Below, piece by piece: positions 53,533 to 63,175 of a DNA stretch of 64,000 bases. Every line of letters begins with the position of its first letter. Position 1 is the first letter of the stretch. A program made the translations under genes and the position numbers. The notes under the pieces were generated by a model. That model made no database searches. It was not told the origin of the DNA and saw only the letters and a program-made list of their open reading frames with translations. Source of the stretch: Streptomyces asoensis (GTDB lineage Bacteria; Actinomycetota; Actinomycetes; Streptomycetales; Streptomycetaceae); assembly GCF_013085465.1 (NCBI RefSeq), contig NZ_CP049838.1:2294001-2358000 (forward strand), written 5' to 3'.

Positions 53533-56313
53533 ATGGGCAAACTTGGGCAATATGTCCTAGCGAGCCGACGGGCCGACCGCGTGCCACCGAAAGGCGGGCC
53601 GCCGGAGGCCGGCCCGAAGGCCCGTCACCATTCGGCCGGCCGACGTCTGCTGTCGTTGCGGAAACCGCGCAGCGTCGCCGGTCAGGTCTTCCTGCTCCAG
53701 CTGGTGGTCGTCCTCCTGCTCATCGCCACGGCCGTGGTGGTGCTCGTGATCCAGGACCGCAACCGCGCGATCCAGGAAGCCGGCGACCGGTCACTGGTGG
53801 CGGCCGAGTCGTTCGCGAACGCCCCGGGCACCGCGGAGGCGATGAAGAGCGATGACCCGACGGCGGCACTCCAGCCACACGCCGAGGCGGTGCGCAAGAG
53901 GACCGGCGTCGACTACGTCGTGGCGCTGAGCCCCTACGGCTTCCGGTGGACCCACCCGGACCCGGACCAGATCGGGAAGCACGTCTCCACCTCCTACGGC
54001 CAGGCGCTCGAAGGCGAGCCCCACCAGACCACGTTCGACAGCAGTCTGGGGAAGGCGGTCGACTCGACGGTGGCCGTCTTCGACGAGAAGGGGACCGCGG
54101 TCGGCCTCGTCACCGTGGGAGTCACGGTGGACAAGGTGACCAGTGTGGTGCAGCACCAACTGCCGGTGATCTTCGCCGCCGGCGGTGTCGCACTGCTGCT
54201 GGCCGCGGGTGGGTCGGCACTGGTCAGCGGGCGTTTGCGGCGGCAGACCCGGGGCCTCGGGCCGGTGGAGATGACCCGCATGTACGAGCACCACGACGCG
54301 GTGCTGCACGCGGTCCGCGAAGGCGTGCTCATTCTGGACGGTGACGCAAGGCTGTTGCTGGTCAACGACGAGGCGCGCCGGCTGCTCGCACTGCCCCCGG
54401 AGGCCGAGGGCAGGCCGGTCACCGGACTCGGGCTGAGCCCGGCCCTGGCCGGACTGCTGGCATCGGGCCGGGCGGCCACGGACAAGGTCTTCCTGGCCGG
54501 GGACATCCTGCTCGCGGTCAGCGTGCGGCAGGTGGGCTCGCAGGGGGGCAGCGTGGCCACCCTGCGGGACACCACGGAGCTGCGCGCCCTCGCGGGCCGG
54601 GCGGACGTGGCGGGCGGGCGCCTCCAGCTGCTCTACGAGGCCAGCACGCGGATCGGTACCACCCTCGACATGAAGCGCACCGCCGAGGAACTGACCGAGG
54701 TGGCGGTCCCGCGCTTCGCCGACTTCGCCACCGTCGAGTTGCTGGAGCCCGTGCTGCAAGGGGGTGAACCGACGGGGGCGAGCAGGGAAATGCGCCGTAT
54801 CGCAGCCGAGGGCATCCGGGACGACGTGCCCCTCTACCCCGTCGGGAGGCGTATGCGCTACGCGCCCGACAACCCCGTGGCCATCGGTATGACCACCGGC
54901 CGACCGGTCCTGGTGGCGGACCTCGCCTTGGCCGACGGATGGCGGGTCCAGAACCCGGAGCGGGCCCGGAAGGTCATCGAATTCGGTATCCACTCCATGA
55001 TCTCGGTGCCGCTCCAGGCCCGAGGCCAATTGCTGGGTGTCGTGGAGTTCTGGCGTTCGGAGCAGGACCCCTTCGAGCCGGACGACCTGTCCCCCGCCGA
55101 GGAACTCGCCGCCCGGGCGGCCGTGTGCATCGACAACGCGCGGCGGTACACCCGCGAGCACACCACGGCCGTCACCCTCCAACGCAGCCTGCTGCCCGGC
55201 GCACTCCCCGAGCTGTCCGCCCTGGAGGTCGGGCACCGGTACCTGCCCGCCAAGGCGGGGGTGGGCGGCGACTGGTACGACGTCATCCCGCTGCCGGGGG
55301 CCCGGGTGGCCCTGGTGGTCGGCGACGTCGTCGGACACGGTCTGCACGCCGCCGCGACGATGGGTCGCCTGAGGACCGCGGTGCACAACTTCGCCGCCCT
55401 GGACCTGCCTCCGGACGAGCTTCTCGCGCACCTCGACGACCTGATCACCCGGATCGACCAGGACGCGGCGGCCGAGGGCAACACCGAGGCCGTCACCGGT
55501 GCCACCTGCCTGTACGCGGTCTACGATCCGGTCTCCGGGCGGTGTGTTCTCGCCCGGGCCGGTCATCCCGGTCCGGCGCTGGTCTCGCCCGACGGCTCCG
55601 TGACCTTCCCCGACATCCCCGTCGCCCCGCCACTCGGCGTGGGAGGAGGTCTGCCGGTCGAGACAGCCGTACTCCGACTGGCGGCCGACAGCCGGCTGGT
55701 CCTCTACACCGACGGCCTGGTCGAGGCCCGCGGCCGTGACATCGACACCGGGCTCGGCATGCTGAGGCAGGCGCTCGCCCATACGGACGGCACCACCCCG
55801 GACGACACCTGCCGGGCGGTGCTCGACGCGATGCTGCGCACCAGGTCGAGTGACGATGTCGCCCTGCTCGTCGCACGCACCCGGCTGCTCGACCCGGAGC
55901 AGGTCCAGGAGTGGGAGGTGCCCGACGACCCCGCGGCCGTCTCCCGGATCCGCGCCGAGGCCACCCGCAGGCTGGAATCCTGGGGGCTCGGCGAGGCCGC
56001 CTTCACGACCGAGCTGATCCTCAGCGAACTCGTCACGAACGCCATCCGGTACGGAGCGAGCCCCATCAGCCTGCGGCTGCTGCGCGACCGCGACAGTCTG
56101 ATCTGCGAGGTCGCCGACGGCACCAGCACCTCCCCGCACCTGCGCCGCGCGGCCTTCACCGACGAAGGGGGTCGTGGGCTGTTCCTCGTCGCGCAGATGT
56201 CCCGCCGCTGGGGGACCCGGTACACCGACCGAGGCAAGATCATCTGGGCTGAGCAGGCACTCGACGCCGGAGCCGCCGGGGACCTGAGCGGTCTCCTGAT
56301 GGCGGACCTGTGA
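53533..56313 (+). CDS. Membrane sensor with PAS, GAF, SpoIIE/PP2C phosphatase and HATPase domains
   Basis: A 926-residue regulator. TM1 about 50-73 and TM2 about 210-232 flank an extracytoplasmic sensor like CitA/DcuS (VVALSPYGFRWTHPDPDQIGKH). Then a PAS-like domain (about 255-365), GAF (about 385-545), a PP2C phosphatase (about 570-770; GGDWYDVIPLPG, VVGDVVGHG) and a C-terminal anti-sigma-type HATPase (LILSELVTNAIRYG). Such proteins dephosphorylate anti-sigma-factor antagonists to set sigma factor activity. The partner is not in the window. Start ATG has GGGAAA; an internal start at 53581 is possible. Confidence 0.9.
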   Translation: MGKLGQYVLASRRADRVPPKGGPPEAGPKARHHSAGRRLLSLRKPRSVAGQVFLLQLVVVLLLIATAVVVLVIQDRNRAIQEAGDRSLVAAESFANAPGTAEAMKSDDPTAALQPHAEAVRKRTGVDYVVALSPYGFRWTHPDPDQIGKHVSTSYGQALEGEPHQTTFDSSLGKAVDSTVAVFDEKGTAVGLVTVGVTVDKVTSVVQHQLPVIFAAGGVALLLAAGGSALVSGRLRRQTRGLGPVEMTRMYEHHDAVLHAVREGVLILDGDARLLLVNDEARRLLALPPEAEGRPVTGLGLSPALAGLLASGRAATDKVFLAGDILLAVSVRQVGSQGGSVATLRDTTELRALAGRADVAGGRLQLLYEASTRIGTTLDMKRTAEELTEVAVPRFADFATVELLEPVLQGGEPTGASREMRRIAAEGIRDDVPLYPVGRRMRYAPDNPVAIGMTTGRPVLVADLALADGWRVQNPERARKVIEFGIHSMISVPLQARGQLLGVVEFWRSEQDPFEPDDLSPAEELAARAAVCIDNARRYTREHTTAVTLQRSLLPGALPELSALEVGHRYLPAKAGVGGDWYDVIPLPGARVALVVGDVVGHGLHAAATMGRLRTAVHNFAALDLPPDELLAHLDDLITRIDQDAAAEGNTEAVTGATCLYAVYDPVSGRCVLARAGHPGPALVSPDGSVTFPDIPVAPPLGVGGGLPVETAVLRLAADSRLVLYTDGLVEARGRDIDTGLGMLRQALAHTDGTTPDDTCRAVLDAMLRTRSSDDVALLVARTRLLDPEQVQEWEVPDDPAAVSRIRAEATRRLESWGLGEAAFTTELILSELVTNAIRYGASPISLRLLRDRDSLICEVADGTSTSPHLRRAAFTDEGGRGLFLVAQMSRRWGTRYTDRGKIIWAEQALDAGAAGDLSGLLMADL

Positions 56314-56335
56314 AGTGGGACGGAAACCGGACCGC

Positions 56336-56360
56336 CGCTCCGGGGTGGGCGCCCGGAGCG
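56336..56360. terminator. Short bidirectional hairpin
   Basis: CGCTCCGGG (56336-56344) pairs with 56352-56360 around a 7-nt loop between convergent genes. Confidence 0.6.
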
Positions 56361-56361
56361 T

Positions 56362-57240
56362 TCAGGAGCCGTCGCCGACCGTGAAGTACGGGATCTTGGC
56401 CGGGTCCTGGCCGAAAGCGGCCCCGAGATAGACGGCCGACAGTTTGGTGAGCGTTCCGTCGTCGATCAGCTGCCTGATGATCCGGTCCAGCTCGTCCTTG
56501 TCGGGTGACCCCTTCGGGTAAAGGGCGCCGTAACCCTGGTCGGTCCTGTACTGGCCCACGAGACGCACCTTGCCCTCCCGCTTCTGGGGATACGCCAGCA
56601 GAATCGTCGTGTCGTGGACGACCGCGTCGATTCGTCCCTCCTCCAGCGCCGTGACCATCTCCGGGTCGTTGGGGAAGGCGGTGACGGGCTTGGCGGGCTT
56701 GAGGCGCTTCTTGACGAACTCCTCGCCCGTGGTGCCCTCGGCCACTCCGATGCGGACGTCACGGATGTCGGCTTCGTCGATCTTCTCCTCGTCCCTGATC
56801 AGCACTCCCAGGGTCGAGGAGAGGTAGGGCGGGGAGAACTCGGCCACCTTGCTGCGTTCCGGGGTGATCGTGATCTGCGCCAGGGCCAGGTCGAAGTCCT
56901 TGGTCCGGCCGGACACGACCTCCGGAAAGGGGGCGTTCTCGACCTTCACCCGGTCAAGTCCGGATCGATAGGCGATGTTGGCGGCCATGCAGTACTCGTA
57001 GCCGCTCTTGATGGAGTCCGGTGTGTCGCCGTTCCACCAGCCGGGCGCGGGCAGGGTCGTTCTGACCGTGAGGGCGCCCGCCGTCTCGGGTGACAGGTGG
57101 AACTCCCCGTAATGTCCCGAGACCGGGCAGTCGCCGTAGTGGGCATTCGGCGACTGCGACCCGCCCTGGTCACAAGCCGATGTCGCGACGATGAGCGCGA
57201 CGCCGACAGCCAGAGAGCCGATCGCTGCCGCGGCGCGCAT
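56362..57240 (-). CDS. Family 3 (amino-acid-type) ABC solute-binding lipoprotein, orphan
   Basis: A 292-residue SBP_bac_3 protein. Two ATGs (57243, 57240) follow GGAGGTGCA; the second has better spacing. Lipobox TSAC. Features: DFDLALAQITITPERSKVAEFSPPYL and GVAEGTTGEEF of the glutamate/polar amino-acid group. No permease or ATPase nearby. It is convergent with the sensor-phosphatase gene. Confidence 0.88.
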   Translation of the reverse strand: MRAAAAIGSLAVGVALIVATSACDQGGSQSPNAHYGDCPVSGHYGEFHLSPETAGALTVRTTLPAPGWWNGDTPDSIKSGYEYCMAANIAYRSGLDRVKVENAPFPEVVSGRTKDFDLALAQITITPERSKVAEFSPPYLSSTLGVLIRDEEKIDEADIRDVRIGVAEGTTGEEFVKKRLKPAKPVTAFPNDPEMVTALEEGRIDAVVHDTTILLAYPQKREGKVRLVGQYRTDQGYGALYPKGSPDKDELDRIIRQLIDDGTLTKLSAVYLGAAFGQDPAKIPYFTVGDGS

Positions 57241-57720
57241 CATTGCACCTCCGGTAGGGGCATACTCCTCGGTTCACCATAAATCACCACAGCCCATACG
57301 CCTGTCGGAGCCACGTCGGATCCGGTCCCGGTCCCGGTCCCGGACCAGGGGGATCGCCCGCCGAGGTGCCGGGCGGTTTGGGGTTTCGGGAGTTCCGGCC
57401 GATCGGCCGGGCCACTCTCGCTGTGTCCATCCCGTTCCCGCCCTCGGCGCCCGCACCTCAAACCGGGACATCAGGTCGACAGAGGCGCCCTTCCCGTCGA
57501 TGTGGGGCAAGTCTCGCCGCAGCGCGAAGCTTGCAGGTCAGAGCGTTGTCGTTGATCTTCCACGGCACCCGGACGGCCTCCCCGGGTGGCCGGGCCCCTG
57601 CGGCGAGCCTAGCGTCGTACTAAAATTTCCGGCTTGTTACGGAGCTGGACCGGACAACCCCAGGCAGACCTGCGGGCCCGCCGGCTCCCCGGAGGCTTCC
57701 GGATCGAGACGCGAGGACCG
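57241..57720. other. Upstream region of the synthetase gene, no gene seen
   Basis: About 480 bp between divergent genes. It contains GGTCCC repeated about three times near 57327 and an AT-rich patch (TACTAAAATTTCC, about 57617-57629) that could hold a -10 for the synthetase. No credible ORF. Confidence 0.5.
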
Positions 57721-60700
57721 ATGGCAGCCATCGACGAGAGCAGTGCTCTCGGCCTGCTCGACGAAGAAATCCGCGCACAACTCGGCGACACCGCCCGCTT
57801 CTCCGGCGGCCCCGCCGCCTCCCCCCGCACCCTCGTCGACATCTTCGACGCGTCCGTGCGGTCGTTCCCGGACGAGCTCGCCCTGGACGACGGCAGCACG
57901 ACCCTCACCTACCGCGCCCTCGCCGTCGAGGTGGAGAACCTCCGGCGCCGGCTCTCCGCCGCCGGGGTCGGACTCGGCGACCGGGTGGGCATCCGTGTCC
58001 CCTCCGGCACCAACGACCTCTACGTGGCGATCCTCGCCGTCCTCGCCGCCGGCGCGGCCTACGTCCCGGTGGACGCCGAGGACCCCGACGAGCGGGCCGA
58101 GCTGGTCTTCGGGGAGGCGGACGTCCGGGCCGTCGTCGGCACCGGGCACGAGATCACCGTCCACGGCACGCCGACGTCGGCCGCCGCCCGGCCCGGCATC
58201 GAGCACGACGCCTGGATCATCTTCACCTCCGGCTCCACCGGTAAGCCCAAGGGCGTCGCCGTCAGTCACCGCAGCGCCGCCGCCTTCGTGGACGCCGAGG
58301 CCGCGCTGTTCCTCACCGAAGAGCCGATCGGACCCGTCGACCGGGTCATGGCCGGGCTCTCCGTGGCCTTCGACGCCTCCTGCGAGGAGATGTGGCTGGC
58401 CTGGCGCTACGGGGCCTGTCTGGTGCCCGTGCCCCGCTCCCAGGTCCGCAGCGGCGCCGATCTGGGGCCCTGGCTGGTCGAGCAGGAGATCACGGTCGTC
58501 TCCACGGTGCCTACGCTGGCCGCGCTGTGGGAGCCCGAGACCCTCAACGACGTACGGCTGCTGATCTTCGGCGGTGAGGCCTGCCCGCCCGAGCTGGTGC
58601 AGCGGCTGGTGACGGAGGGGCGGGAGGTCTGGAACACGTACGGGCCGACCGAGGCCACCGTCGTCGCCTGTGCCTCGCTGATGTCCGGCGCGGAGCCGAT
58701 CAGGATCGGGCTGCCGCTCAGGGGCTGGGAGCTGGCCGTCGTGGACGAGGCCGGGGAGCCCGTGCCGCTGGGCGGCAGCGGGCAGCTGGTGATCGGCGGG
58801 GTCGGGCTCGCGCGGTATCTCGACGCCGAGAAGGACGCGGAGAAGTACGCGCCGCTGAAGTCGCTGGGCTGGGAGCGGGCGTACCGCAGCGGTGACCTGG
58901 TGCGCGCCGACGCCGAGGGGCTCGTCTTCCTCGGGCGGGCCGACGAGCAGATCAAGCTCGGCGGGCGGCGGATCGAGCTGGGCGAGGTGGACGCGGCACT
59001 CCAGGCGCTGCCGGGTGTCGCGGGGGCCGCCGCCGCCGTGCGGACCGCCCGCAGCGGCAACCAGCTCCTGGTCGGGTACGTCGTGACGCAGGACGGCTGG
59101 GACCAGGCGGCGGCCGTGCAGCGGCTGCGCGCCGAGCTGCCCGCCGCCCTGGTGCCGCTGCTCGCGCCGGTGGCCGACCTGCCGACCCGCACCTCGGGCA
59201 AGGTCGACCGCAACGCCCTGCCCTGGCCCCTGGAGGGCGTGGAGACGGGCGGCCCGGCCGAGCAGCTCTACGGCACCGAGGCCTGGCTGGCGGAGCAGTG
59301 GACCGAGGTCCTCGGCATCCCCGTGGGCAGTGCCCGTGACGACTTCTTCGCGATCGGCGGCAGCAGCCTCGCCGCCGCCCAGCTGACGACACGGCTGCGC
59401 ACCCGCTACCCCAGCGCGGCCGTCCTCGACATCTACCAGCAGCCCACCCTGCGCAAGCTGGCCCGGCATCTGGAGAAGTCGGCGCAGGACGACGGGGCGA
59501 CGCGCGTCGTCGCCCCGGTGCCCGCGCGCGCCAAGGTGATCCAGACGCTGCTGCTCGTACCGCTGTTCACGCTGCTGGGGCTGCGCTGGACGGTGCCGCT
59601 GGCCGCTCTCGGCAACCTGCTGCCGGGGTACTCCTGGCTGCCGACCGCCCCGTGGTGGCTGGTCGTCTCCGGCGCCCTGCTGCTGTTCAGCCCGCCCGGA
59701 CGGCTCGCGATCGCCGCGGGCGGGGCGCGGCTGCTGCTGCGCGGTGTGCAGCCGGGGCGCTACGCGCGCGGTGGCGGCGTCCATCTGCGCCTGTGGACGG
59801 CGGAGCGGCTGGCCGAGTTCAGCGGGGCGACCTCGCTGACCGGATCCTGGCTGGAGCGCTACGCGCGGGCCCTGGGGGCCAAGGTCGGGCCGGACGTGGA
59901 CCTGCACTCGCTGCCGCCGGTGACCGGCATGCTGAAGCTGGGCCGGGGCGCGGCCGTGGAGTCCGAGGTGGATCTGTCCGGCTGGTGGCTGGACGGCGAC
60001 CGGCTGGAGCTCGGGACGGTCAAGGTGGGCGCGCACGCCGTCGTCGGCACGCGCAGCATGCTCTTCCCCGGCGCCCGGGTCGGCAAGCGGGCCGAGGTGG
60101 CGCCGGGTTCGGCGGTCACCGGTCAGGTCCCCACCGGTCAGCGGTGGGCGGGCGCGCCCGCGGCCAAGCTCGGCAAGGCCAAGCGCAACTGGCCCAAGGA
60201 GCGGCCGGCGCGGGGCACGGCCTGGCGTGTGCTGTACGGCCTGTCCGGTTTCGCGCTGACCTCGTTGCCGGTGCTGGCGGCCGGGGCGGCCCTGCTGGTG
60301 GCGAGCCGCTTCGTGACCCCGGGCGGCGGGCTCGGTGAGGCCCTCCGGGGCGCCGCGCTCGCCCTGGTCCCGGCCACGCTCGCCTTCGGTCTGGCCTACG
60401 CCGTGCTGCTGCTGATCGCCGTACGGCTGCTGAGCATCGGTCTGCGCGAGGGCACGCATCCGACGCACAGCAGGATCGGCTGGCAGGCCTGGACCGTCAC
60501 GCAGCTCATGGACCACTCGCGCGAGACCCTCTTCCCGCTGTACGCGGGGCTGGTCACGCCGGTGTGGCTGCGGTTGCTCGGGATGCGGATCGGCAAGGGC
60601 GCCGAGGTGTCGACCGTCCTCGCGCTGCCCAGCCTGACCACGGTCGGTGAGGGCGCGTTCCTGGCCGACGACACGCTGACCGCGCCGTACGAGCTCGGCG

Positions 60701-61587
60701 GCGGCTGGATGCGGATCGGGCGGGCGGAGATCGGTCGGCGGGCGTTCCTCGGCAACTCGGGGATGACCGCGCCGGGGCGGAGCGTGCCGGACGGCGGCCT
60801 GGTGGGTGTGCTGTCGGCTACGCCGAAGAAGGCGAAGAAGGGCAGCTCGTACCTGGGGCTGCCGCCGGTGAAGCTGCCGCGGAACACGACCGGCGGTGAC
60901 CAGAGCCGGACGTACGAGCCGCCCGCGCGGCTGCTGTGGGCGCGTGCCCTGGTGGAGTTGTGCCGGATCGTGCCGGTGTTCTGCTCGGCGGGGCTGGCCG
61001 TGCTGACGGTGGCGGTGCTGTGCGCGCTGGGCGTCTGGGCGCCGCTGCTGTCCGGGCTCGTCCTGCTCGGGGCGGGGGGCGCGGCGGCCGTCGTCTCGAT
61101 CGTCGCCAAGTGGCTGCTCGTCGGACGGCATCGCAGCGGCGAGCACCCGCTGTGGAGCGGCTTCGTGTGGCGCAACGAGCTCGCGGACACGTTCGTGGAG
61201 GTCGTGGCGGTGCCGTGGCTGGCGGGCGCCGTGCCGGGCACGCCGGTGATGACGGCGTGGCTGCGCGGGCTCGGCGCACGGATCGGCAAGGGCGTGTGGG
61301 TGGAGAGCTACTGGCTGCCCGAGTCGGACCTGGTGACGCTCGAGGACGGGGCGACGGTCAACCGTGGGTGCGTCCTCCAGACTCACCTCTTCCACGACCG
61401 GATCTTGCGGACGGATACTGTGGTCCTCCGTGAGGGTGCCACGCTGGGCCCTGGCGGGATCGTGCTGCCCGGCAGCACGATCGGGGCCCGGACGACCCTG
61501 GGTCCCGCGTCGCTCGTCATGGCCGCGGAGTCCGTCCCGGACGACACCCGCTGGCTCGGCAACCCGATCGAGGCATGGCGTCCCTGA
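57721..61587 (+). CDS. Pls/PosA-type membrane non-ribosomal homopolymer synthetase
   Basis: A 1288-residue single-module synthetase with the layout of epsilon-poly-L-lysine synthetase: adenylation domain (about 20-515; FTSGSTGKPKG, NTYGPTEATV, GKVDRNALP), carrier domain (GGSS, Ser549 for phosphopantetheine), then membrane helices alternating with soluble left-handed-beta-helix-like domains and no thioesterase. Reading the ten specificity positions by GrsA alignment gives D-A-E-S-I-G-T-V-V-K (Asp218 first), close to the lysine code I recall. ATG 57721 has GAGG upstream. Product probably a cationic isopeptide polymer; other basic amino acids possible. Confidence 0.87.
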   Translation: MAAIDESSALGLLDEEIRAQLGDTARFSGGPAASPRTLVDIFDASVRSFPDELALDDGSTTLTYRALAVEVENLRRRLSAAGVGLGDRVGIRVPSGTNDLYVAILAVLAAGAAYVPVDAEDPDERAELVFGEADVRAVVGTGHEITVHGTPTSAAARPGIEHDAWIIFTSGSTGKPKGVAVSHRSAAAFVDAEAALFLTEEPIGPVDRVMAGLSVAFDASCEEMWLAWRYGACLVPVPRSQVRSGADLGPWLVEQEITVVSTVPTLAALWEPETLNDVRLLIFGGEACPPELVQRLVTEGREVWNTYGPTEATVVACASLMSGAEPIRIGLPLRGWELAVVDEAGEPVPLGGSGQLVIGGVGLARYLDAEKDAEKYAPLKSLGWERAYRSGDLVRADAEGLVFLGRADEQIKLGGRRIELGEVDAALQALPGVAGAAAAVRTARSGNQLLVGYVVTQDGWDQAAAVQRLRAELPAALVPLLAPVADLPTRTSGKVDRNALPWPLEGVETGGPAEQLYGTEAWLAEQWTEVLGIPVGSARDDFFAIGGSSLAAAQLTTRLRTRYPSAAVLDIYQQPTLRKLARHLEKSAQDDGATRVVAPVPARAKVIQTLLLVPLFTLLGLRWTVPLAALGNLLPGYSWLPTAPWWLVVSGALLLFSPPGRLAIAAGGARLLLRGVQPGRYARGGGVHLRLWTAERLAEFSGATSLTGSWLERYARALGAKVGPDVDLHSLPPVTGMLKLGRGAAVESEVDLSGWWLDGDRLELGTVKVGAHAVVGTRSMLFPGARVGKRAEVAPGSAVTGQVPTGQRWAGAPAAKLGKAKRNWPKERPARGTAWRVLYGLSGFALTSLPVLAAGAALLVASRFVTPGGGLGEALRGAALALVPATLAFGLAYAVLLLIAVRLLSIGLREGTHPTHSRIGWQAWTVTQLMDHSRETLFPLYAGLVTPVWLRLLGMRIGKGAEVSTVLALPSLTTVGEGAFLADDTLTAPYELGGGWMRIGRAEIGRRAFLGNSGMTAPGRSVPDGGLVGVLSATPKKAKKGSSYLGLPPVKLPRNTTGGDQSRTYEPPARLLWARALVELCRIVPVFCSAGLAVLTVAVLCALGVWAPLLSGLVLLGAGGAAAVVSIVAKWLLVGRHRSGEHPLWSGFVWRNELADTFVEVVAVPWLAGAVPGTPVMTAWLRGLGARIGKGVWVESYWLPESDLVTLEDGATVNRGCVLQTHLFHDRILRTDTVVLREGATLGPGGIVLPGSTIGARTTLGPASLVMAAESVPDDTRWLGNPIEAWRP

Positions 61588-63017
61588 GAAGGGGCTACTC
61601 GGAGTCGGTGGGCGGTGCACCGGCGGCGGGTGGTTCGAGCACAGGTCAGGGAGCGGACGGGGAAGTGGCAGTTCAGCAGTCGGTCGGGCCGGATCCGTAT
61701 TTCCCGGCGAACGGTGACCCCCGTTACCGGGTGCACCGCTACGAGCTCACGCTGGACTACCGCCCCGGCCCCAACCGGCTGTCGGGCGCGGCACGGATCA
61801 ACGCCATCGTGGGACGCTCGGCGCTGCCGGAGTTCCAGTTGAACCTGGCCGACTTCAAGATCGGCCGGGTCCGGGTGGACGGCCGGCCGACGCACTACAC
61901 CCACCGCGGCGGCCGACTGCGCGTGCGGCCGGCCAAGCCGCTGCGCGCCGGGGCCGCGTTCACCGTCGAGGTGCAGTGGTCGGGCAACCCCAAGCCGGTG
62001 AACAGCCCCTGGGGCGGGATCGGCTGGGAGGAGCTGAGCGACGGGGCGCTGGTGGCGAGCCAGCCCGTCGGGGCGCCCTCCTGGTACCCGTGCAACGACC
62101 GGCCCGCGGACAAGGCGTCGTACCTGATATCGGTCACGACACCGTCGGCGTACTCGGTGGTGGCGGGCGGCCGGCTGCTGACGCGGACCACGAAGGCCTC
62201 GACGACCACGTGGGTGTACGAGCAGTCGGCGCCGACGTCGAGCTATCTGGTCGGCCTGTCGATCGGGAAGTACCAGACCGTCCTGCTGGGCGATCCGGGG
62301 CTCGGGGGCATCCCCCAGCACGGGCACCTCCCGGCGGAGCTGCTGGCGGAGTTCTCGCGGGACTTCGCACGGCAGCCCGGGATGATGCACCTCTTCCAAC
62401 AGCTCTTCGGGCCCTACCCGTTCGACGAGTACGCGGTCGTGGTGACGGAGGAGGAGCTCGATGTCCCCGTCGAGGCCCAGGGGTTGTCGCTGTTCGGCGC
62501 CAACCATGTGGACGGCTCGCGGGGTTCGGAGCGGCTGGTGGCGCACGAGCTGGCGCACCAGTGGTTCGGCAACAGTGTGTCCATCGCCGACTGGCGGCAC
62601 ATCTGGCTGAACGAGGGGTTCGCGAAGTACGCGGAGTGGCTGTGGTCGGAGCGGTCGGGCGGGCGCAGTGCGCAGCGGCTCGCCGCGGTCGCGCACCGGT
62701 CACTGTCCTCGCTGCCACAGGATCTGCGCCTGGCCGACCCCGGCCGCAAGTCGATGTTCGACGACCGGCTCTACGAGCGCGGCGGGCTCACCGTGCACGC
62801 GTTGCGCTGCGCCCTCGGCGACGACGCGTTCTTCCGGATGCTGCGCGCCTGGCTCGGGCTGCACCGGGGCGGGTCGGTGACGACGTCGACGCTCACCGCG
62901 CACGTGGCACGGTTCGCACCGGAGCCACTGGACGAGCTGTTCGAGGCATGGGTGTACGGCACGGCGCTGCCGCCGCTGCCGGTCCCGTCGGTGGAGCGGG
63001 GCGCCGAGTCGGCGTAA
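61575..63017 (+). CDS. M1-family zinc metallopeptidase
   Basis: A 480-residue aminopeptidase-type protein, shorter than full M1 aminopeptidases. Catalytic site HELAHQWFG with His324, His328 and Glu347 (NEGFAKY). The upstream strand domain (RYELTLDYRPG) and GGIGWEEL region are normal, and no signal peptide is clear. Overlaps the synthetase gene by 13 bp, so co-translated. A role in trimming or degrading the synthetase product is inferred. Confidence 0.9.
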   Translation: MASLRRGYSESVGGAPAAGGSSTGQGADGEVAVQQSVGPDPYFPANGDPRYRVHRYELTLDYRPGPNRLSGAARINAIVGRSALPEFQLNLADFKIGRVRVDGRPTHYTHRGGRLRVRPAKPLRAGAAFTVEVQWSGNPKPVNSPWGGIGWEELSDGALVASQPVGAPSWYPCNDRPADKASYLISVTTPSAYSVVAGGRLLTRTTKASTTTWVYEQSAPTSSYLVGLSIGKYQTVLLGDPGLGGIPQHGHLPAELLAEFSRDFARQPGMMHLFQQLFGPYPFDEYAVVVTEEELDVPVEAQGLSLFGANHVDGSRGSERLVAHELAHQWFGNSVSIADWRHIWLNEGFAKYAEWLWSERSGGRSAQRLAAVAHRSLSSLPQDLRLADPGRKSMFDDRLYERGGLTVHALRCALGDDAFFRMLRAWLGLHRGGSVTTSTLTAHVARFAPEPLDELFEAWVYGTALPPLPVPSVERGAESA

Positions 63018-63082
63018 GCGCTCCGCTGTGCTTGGGGTGATGAACCGGCCGGTGGTGAGTCGGCACGGTGTTCGGCCTGCGG

Positions 63083-63140
63083 GCGGGTGGGGGCTGATCG
63101 CGCAGTTCCCCGCGCCCTTTACGGGGCACGACGCCCCCCG
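63083..63140. repeat. Common Streptomyces intergenic repeat element
   Basis: Contains GGGGCTGATCGCGCAGTTCC and following CCGCGCCCTTTACGGGGC, a sequence I recall as widely scattered between Streptomyces genes. It lies between the M1 peptidase and the YchJ gene. Confidence 0.6.
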
Positions 63141-63175
63141 ACGGGCGCGATCGGTGGGGCGGGCACAATGGGGTC

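Noticed and set aside
57637..61620. A 1327-residue minus-strand frame opposite the synthetase
   Set aside because: Shadow of the Pls-like gene; composition is Arg/Pro/Gln-rich and no domain is recognisable.
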